DNA of 64,000 nucleotides from an uncultured Collinsella sp. (GTDB lineage Bacteria > Actinomycetota > Coriobacteriia > Coriobacteriales > Coriobacteriaceae), in contig CABTWP010000003.1 in the NCBI GenBank assembly GCA_902488525.1, positions 4,640 through 68,639 of the forward strand, read 5' to 3'. Positions 60,456-64,000 of this stretch are shown one piece after another. Position 1 is the first letter of the stretch, and the number at the start of each line of letters is the position of its first letter. The notes under the pieces are model-generated. The model did no database searches and was not told the DNA's origin. It saw nothing but the letters and a program-made list of their open reading frames with translations. Both the position numbers and the translations under genes were made by a program.

Positions 60456-61889
60456 ATGGCTGTTGTTAAGGTGCTGCCTTCGGATGGGAAGGTTATTGAC
60501 GAGGGTCCTGTTGGTTGCTCTGTTGATGTCTGCAATGATGACTTCCGTTTTCTAGATGTTGGCTTGCCGCCCGAGATTCTGCGTTTAAAGGACGCGGGGT
60601 ATCTTTCGCAGGCTATTGAGGCTTGCGACCGCCTACTTGCCCAAAATCCCGATCCCTCGCTTGCTGCCTGCGTTCGTGCCGAGCGGTATCGCATGCTTGA
60701 GACGCCGCTTCATTTTTCGGTGTCGCGCGATCGGGCTATCAAGATGATTCGCGAGGAGTGGCCAGAGTTTACCGATGAGCAGTTTGACGATCTGATTGAC
60801 CGTAAGCGTATTGACTGGCGCTTTATCGACGGCGAGCTGTTCGTTCTCGACAACTTCCTCGATTCGCTTCGCGTATATCCCAAAGAGGTCCCCGGCATGC
60901 GTCCCGATCCTACGGACGGAATTGCACTGCGCAACGAGATGCTCAAGGAGATGGAGTTGCAAAATGGATTGGCTCGCGTCATTACGCTTAAAGCATCTGT
61001 GTCTGTCCCCGGCGCTCTAGAGGGGGAGACCGTTCGCGCTTGGCTTCCCGTTGCCGCCACCTGCCACCAGCAGTCTCGGGTCGAGATTCCCGACATGACG
61101 CCGGAGGGTGCTGTTGCTCCCGCGAACGCTTCGGCGCGTACCGCCTCGTGGTCTTCTTCGAGTGAACGCTCATTCTCGGTGACCTATCGTTATCACATCG
61201 ATGCTGCTTATTGTGATGTCTACGGTGGCACACTTCCGGTTCATCCGCGTATGGACGCGCCTCTGCCCGAGGATATTTCCGAGGATCGTCCGCACATTGC
61301 ATTTACGCCGTATCTGCAGCAGCTGACGGCCGGTGTTGTTGACGGACTCGAGGATCCGCTCGATCGCGCCCGTGCTATCTATGATTATCTGACGCAGTAT
61401 GTCGACTATCGCTATCAACCGCCGTACTTGCTTTTGGGATCTATTGCCGATGACTGCGCGCATTCGCTCCGCGGCGATTGCGGCGTTATGGCGCTCACGT
61501 TTATCACCATGTGCCGTATCGCGGGCGTGCCTGCCCGTTGGCAGAGCGGCCTGTACGTTGCGCCCGATTCGGTGGGGTCGCACGACTGGGCAGAGTTCTA
61601 TACGCCGCAGACCGGTTGGCTCAACGCCGACGTGTCATTTGGATCTTCTGCTCGCAGGATGGGGGAGGAGTGGCGCCGCCGTCACTACTTTGGCAATCTC
61701 GACCCGTGGCGTATGGTGGCCAACAATCGATTCCAGGCAGAGTTTGAGCCCTCTTTCGACGGCATGCGCGAGGACCCTTACGATAACCAGATGGGTGAGG
61801 CTTCGGTCGACGGTCGCGGATGCCGTCAGCGTGAGATGCTCCGTACGGTCGAACTCATCGAAATGCTCGAAGTTCCATTTTCGGACTAA
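60456..61889 (+). CDS. Transglutaminase-like domain protein
   Basis: A 477-aa protein. The first 150 residues hold no recognised domain; residues about 290-410 form a transglutaminase-like core with the catalytic Cys in RGDCGVMALTFI, His in SHDWAEFY and Asp in LNADVSFG, so a papain-like triad is complete. Such cores include peptidases and cross-linking enzymes. No signal peptide or anchor. ATG 60456 has TTGGAG upstream. A TACAAT (60414-60419) with TTGGGG 18 bases before is a plausible promoter. Third-base T is more frequent than in most neighbours. Function unknown. Confidence 0.8.
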   Translation: MAVVKVLPSDGKVIDEGPVGCSVDVCNDDFRFLDVGLPPEILRLKDAGYLSQAIEACDRLLAQNPDPSLAACVRAERYRMLETPLHFSVSRDRAIKMIREEWPEFTDEQFDDLIDRKRIDWRFIDGELFVLDNFLDSLRVYPKEVPGMRPDPTDGIALRNEMLKEMELQNGLARVITLKASVSVPGALEGETVRAWLPVAATCHQQSRVEIPDMTPEGAVAPANASARTASWSSSSERSFSVTYRYHIDAAYCDVYGGTLPVHPRMDAPLPEDISEDRPHIAFTPYLQQLTAGVVDGLEDPLDRARAIYDYLTQYVDYRYQPPYLLLGSIADDCAHSLRGDCGVMALTFITMCRIAGVPARWQSGLYVAPDSVGSHDWAEFYTPQTGWLNADVSFGSSARRMGEEWRRRHYFGNLDPWRMVANNRFQAEFEPSFDGMREDPYDNQMGEASVDGRGCRQREMLRTVELIEMLEVPFSD

Positions 61890-61928
61890 TCGGTAGAAAG
61901 CTGTGATAAACTAACTCACGCATTACGT

Positions 61929-62015
61929 GCCCGAGTGGCGGAATTGGCAGACGCAGTGGACTCAAAATCCACCGTTGGCAACAACGTGCGAGTTCGAGTC
62001 TCGCCTCGGGCACCA
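61929..62015 (+). tRNA. tRNA-Leu (anticodon CAA)
   Basis: Acceptor arms GCCCGAG/CTCGGGC, D-arm with GGCGGAATTGGCAGACGC, anticodon stem GTGGA/TCCAC around CTCAAAA giving CAA, a long variable arm (class II, GTTGGCAACAAC) and T-arm with GTTCGAGTC. Encoded CCA at 62013-62015. Reads UUG codons. Confidence 0.97.
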
Positions 62016-62226
62016 TACATGCAAGTGAGCGTTCAAGGGGGTTGCGGCCCCCTTTTTCGTGCCGAACTCGCGTGAGCGCGCGGAGCGTTAAGCAAACAGG
62101 CTTGTGGCCTGTTTGTAGCGGAGCGTGGCGAGGGCGCTATGCGCCCGAAGCCCGGGGCTTCGCGAAGCGAAGGTCCTTCGAGTCTCGCCTCGGGCACCAT
62201 ACATGCAAGCGAGCGTTCAAGGGGGT
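61993..62226. repeat. Duplicated tRNA-Leu 3' end flanking 134 bp
   Basis: The last 23 bases of tRNA-Leu plus 27 downstream bases (61993-62042) recur at 62177-62226 with a single T/C difference, in direct orientation. Both copies run into a terminator. The 134 bases between hold hairpins (CAAACAGG/CCTGTTTG; GGGCGC/GCGCCC; GAAGCCC/GGGCTTC) but no gene. This is the pattern of attL/attR around an element lost from a tRNA 3' end, or of a tandem duplication. Confidence 0.8.
62035..62057 (+). terminator. Terminator after tRNA-Leu
   Basis: AAGGGGG and CCCCCTT with loop TTGCGG, followed by TTT. It ends the tRNA transcript and lies in the duplicated segment. Confidence 0.8.
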
Positions 62227-62240
62227 CAAGGCCCCTTTTT
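62219..62240 (+). terminator. Second copy of the tRNA terminator
   Basis: AAGGGG and CCCCTT with loop GTCAAGG, followed by TTT. It belongs to the duplicated segment and lies upstream of the infC leader. Confidence 0.65.
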
Positions 62241-62289
62241 CGTGTACGTAATGTGATAACGCGCTGTACGTGTTATTATTCGCAAGGCG

Positions 62290-62461
62290 TTGTTCCCGCA
62301 ATGCCCTAAAGAGGAACCCGAGGGTTCCCACCTTTTGGCGCCAATGAGCAGCTGACTGGTCATACAAATTAGATTCTCTTCCTCAAATCGAGGATGTCTA
62401 TGTGTACGACCTGGTTGCTGAGAAGCGCCGGGTTATTTTTTTATGAATGGAGGTAGGGAAA
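62290..62461 (+). ncRNA. infC operon leader with attenuator (r-protein leader type)
   Basis: The leader contains GGAACC-CGAG-GGTTCC (62313-62328) and then a hairpin, ACCTGG (62409-62414) with CCGGGT (62428-62433), one G-T pair, followed by seven T (62436-62442). That is an intrinsic-terminator shape a few bases before the infC RBS. Leaders of infC-rpmI-rplT operons are bound by L20 in Firmicutes and cause premature termination; an analogous control here is inferred. Ends are approximate. Confidence 0.5.
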
Positions 62462-63016
62462 ATAGCTAAGTCTGATGACACCCGCATCAACGACGAGATT
62501 ACTGCATCTTCGTGCCGTTTGATTGGCGTCGATGGCTCTCAGCTCGGCCTGTTCGCCATCCGCGATGCTCAGCGCGTCGCCGACGATCAGGGTCTCGACC
62601 TGGTCGAGATCGCTCCCAACGCGGAGCCGCCGGTCTGCAAGGTCATGGACTACGGTAAGTTCAAGTACCAGCAGGCCATGAAGGCCAAGGCTGCTCGTAA
62701 GAACCAGTCCAAGGTCGAGGTCAAGGAAATGAAGTTCCGACCCAAGATCGACGTTGGCGACTACGAGACCAAGAAGGGCCATGTTCTGCGTTTCCTCAAG
62801 AAGGGCGCACGCGTTAAGATCACCATCATGTTCCGCGGCCGTGAGATGGCTCACCCGGAGCAGGGCCTTAACGTTCTCGAGCGTCTCGCCGAGGATCTCA
62901 AGCCTTACGCTACGGTCGAGTCCAAGCCTAAGATGGAAGGCCGTAACATGCTTATGCTGCTCGCCCCGATTAAGGGCGCCTTCGATGAGGATAAAGCGGC
63001 AAGCGATACCAAGTAA
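62462..63016 (+). CDS. infC: Translation initiation factor IF-3
   Basis: A 184-aa IF-3 that binds the 30S subunit and checks start-codon pairing. Marks: RINDEITASSCRLIGVDGS, DLVEIAPNAEPPVCKVMDYG, KFRPKIDVGDYETK, VKITIMFRGREM. The strong GGAGG (62449-62453) lies 8 bases before an ATA codon (62462), then AKSDDTRIND. An in-frame ATG at 62447 overlaps that RBS and has none of its own. IF-3 genes commonly use rare starts (AUU in E. coli) for self-control, so I start at ATA; if wrong, the product has five more residues. First gene of infC-rpmI-rplT. Confidence 0.9.
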   Translation: MAKSDDTRINDEITASSCRLIGVDGSQLGLFAIRDAQRVADDQGLDLVEIAPNAEPPVCKVMDYGKFKYQQAMKAKAARKNQSKVEVKEMKFRPKIDVGDYETKKGHVLRFLKKGARVKITIMFRGREMAHPEQGLNVLERLAEDLKPYATVESKPKMEGRNMLMLLAPIKGAFDEDKAASDTK

Positions 63017-63048
63017 CTAGTGTTCTGTAACCGATTAAGGAGTATTTC

Positions 63049-63240
63049 ATGCCTAAGATGAAGTCCCACAGCGGCACCAAGAAGCGTTTCCGCAAGACTG
63101 GTACCGGCAAGCTTATGCGCGCCAAGGCTTTCAAGAGCCACATCCTGAGCAAGAAGTCCACCAAGCGTAAGCGTGGCTTCCGTCAGGAGACCGAGATCGC
63201 CGCTGCCGACCGCAAGGTCATCAAGTCGCGTCTCGCCTAA
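63049..63240 (+). CDS. rpmI: 50S ribosomal protein L35
   Basis: A 63-aa, very basic protein: [33 protein letters not shown]. Length and sequence match L35. RBS AAGGAG. It lies 32 bases after infC and 46 before rplT, the usual order. Confidence 0.97.
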   Translation: MPKMKSHSGTKKRFRKTGTGKLMRAKAFKSHILSKKSTKRKRGFRQETEIAAADRKVIKSRLA

Positions 63241-63286
63241 GTTCGCGTTCCCGTTTTTCGTTTTACCGTCTAGGAGTTGATAGAAC

Positions 63287-63646
63287 ATGGCACGTATTAA
63301 GCGCGCTGTTGCCGCCAAGAAGAAGCGCCGTACCGTTATGCACCGTGCGAAGGGTTACTACGGTGCCGCTTCGCGTACTTACAAGCATGCTAAAGAGCAG
63401 GTCCAGCACTCCCTGCAGTATCAGTATCGTGATCGCCGCAACAAGAAGCGCGAGATCCGTTCTCTCTGGATCACTCGTATCAACGCTGCTGCTCGCCTGA
63501 ACGACATCTCTTACTCTCAGTTCATGCACGGCCTGAAGGTTGCCGGCATCGAGCTCGACCGCAAGGTCCTGGCTCAGATGGCTTACGAGGACATCGAGTC
63601 CTTCAACGAGCTGGCCACCATCGCCAAGAAGGCTCTCGAGGCCTAA
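63287..63646 (+). CDS. rplT: 50S ribosomal protein L20
   Basis: A 119-aa basic protein: MARIKRAVAAKKKRRTVMHR, AKGYYGAASRTYKHAKEQ, RLNDISYSQFMHGLKVAG. It assembles early on 23S rRNA and represses its own operon in several bacteria. RBS TAGGAG. Last gene of the operon, before a good terminator. Confidence 0.97.
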   Translation: MARIKRAVAAKKKRRTVMHRAKGYYGAASRTYKHAKEQVQHSLQYQYRDRRNKKREIRSLWITRINAAARLNDISYSQFMHGLKVAGIELDRKVLAQMAYEDIESFNELATIAKKALEA

Positions 63647-63667
63647 TAGATTCTCTTGAATCGCTAG

Positions 63668-63703
63668 GGGAGTGTCGCGTTATGCGCGGCGCTCCCTCTT
63701 TTT
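63668..63703 (+). terminator. Terminator of infC-rpmI-rplT
   Basis: GGGAGTGTCGCG (63668-63679) pairs with CGCGGCGCTCCC (63685-63696), two G-T pairs, loop TTATG, then TCTTTTTA. Confidence 0.88.
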
Positions 63704-64000
63704 ATCTGAAGCGCTGGTTTATATAGCAAAAGCGCGGGTAGATAGACACTTACAGGTGACCGATCTTTATATATCTCTTAACCGAAGGGTCATCATCTGA
63801 TACGTGCAGTATTTCTGCACCAGCCTTTCTATGACTTATATAGGAAGCAATATGTTGTGTAGGACTTGTGAAGAGTGGAATTGACGTCCCACAGGGCTTC
63901 GCGGTCTGGCAATATATCTCCTTGCCGCGCGGCCCGGTCGGACCGGATCAGCCGCGCAGGCGTGCACCTTGAGAACCGGATACTGCGAGGATGGACACTC
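63704..64000 (+). other. Right-edge intergenic DNA, possible rRNA operon leader
   Basis: The first 150 bases are AT-rich with TATATA-type hexamers (63770-63780 and 63838-63843) and a GTGCAG-TATTT-CTGCAC inverted repeat near 63804-63820. The last 40 bases include CTTGAGAACCGGATACTGCG, which resembles the TTGAGAAC-type sequence found ahead of 16S genes. No ORF is visible. A 16S gene just outside the window is a reasonable guess, not shown. Confidence 0.4.

Noticed and set aside
62042..62251. A 69-codon frame between tRNA-Leu and infC
   Set aside because: It crosses the duplicated tRNA end and two terminators and looks like chance.

Overview
The window looks like chromosome of a high-GC (about 60%), anaerobic, Gram-positive member of the Coriobacteriia, most likely Collinsella or a close relative. 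The signs are rubrerythrin, an Etf-linked FAD/lactate-type dehydrogenase, fused RecJ-helicase, purine-rich ribosome-binding sites, and gene content usual for gut coriobacteria. The taxonomic call is inference; no 16S sequence is present. Genes are dense, with many intrinsic terminators and few long gaps.

Layout. 1-14.1 kb: rubrerythrin; an iron alcohol dehydrogenase/aldehyde dehydrogenase pair behind two Rex-like operators; a tiny type I toxin-antitoxin-like locus; a HIRAN protein, a small acidic protein and a phosphoesterase; a DUF2130 coiled-coil protein; a DUF3516-type helicase; TrmB and another methyltransferase; and an HTH-membrane/DUF4097 pair. 14.1-22.6 kb: Elp3, a spermidine-synthase-like protein, then a leftward three-gene unit (TerB-N/TerB-C protein, BrxD/DUF2791-like ATPase, Lhr-like helicase), the best candidate for a little-described system. 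22.7-26.7 kb: a DUF554 membrane protein and a five-gene block of secreted or anchored surface proteins. 27-36 kb: FAD dehydrogenase with EtfB and ferredoxin-EtfA, an HD phosphohydrolase, AzlC/AzlD, a ketodeoxygluconate-type permease, a GGDEF protein and an EamA exporter. 36-44.4 kb: PurL, a cation/proton antiporter, an SDR and homoserine dehydrogenase. 44.9-49.7 kb: a complete branched-chain amino acid ABC transporter (livKHMGF). 49.9-61.9 kb: CutC, a GalT-like protein, a BASS transporter, RecJ-helicase fusion, RelA/SpoT, an MBL hydrolase, class II aldolase and a transglutaminase-like protein. 61.9-64 kb: tRNA-Leu(CAA), infC-rpmI-rplT and a segment that may be an rRNA operon leader.

Structured non-coding DNA is plentiful. 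There are two copies of a 123-bp element with about 20-bp terminal inverted repeats, 10 kb apart. Four tandem 62-bp palindromic units lie between convergent genes. Three hairpin repeats carry a GGGAC core. A 50-bp duplication of the tRNA-Leu 3' end has the look of an att scar. A 14-codon relic of a second livK-like gene lies upstream of livK. infC appears to use an ATA start behind an attenuator-like leader.

How the parts work together: redox genes (Rex-like sites, ADH/ALDH, Etf dehydrogenase) fit a fermentative NADH economy; purL, relA/spoT, liv, hom and azlCD concern nucleotide and amino-acid supply and starvation signalling; infC-rpmI-rplT and TrmB/Elp3 serve translation. Starts were moved where a ribosome-binding site clearly favoured an internal codon; each case is stated.
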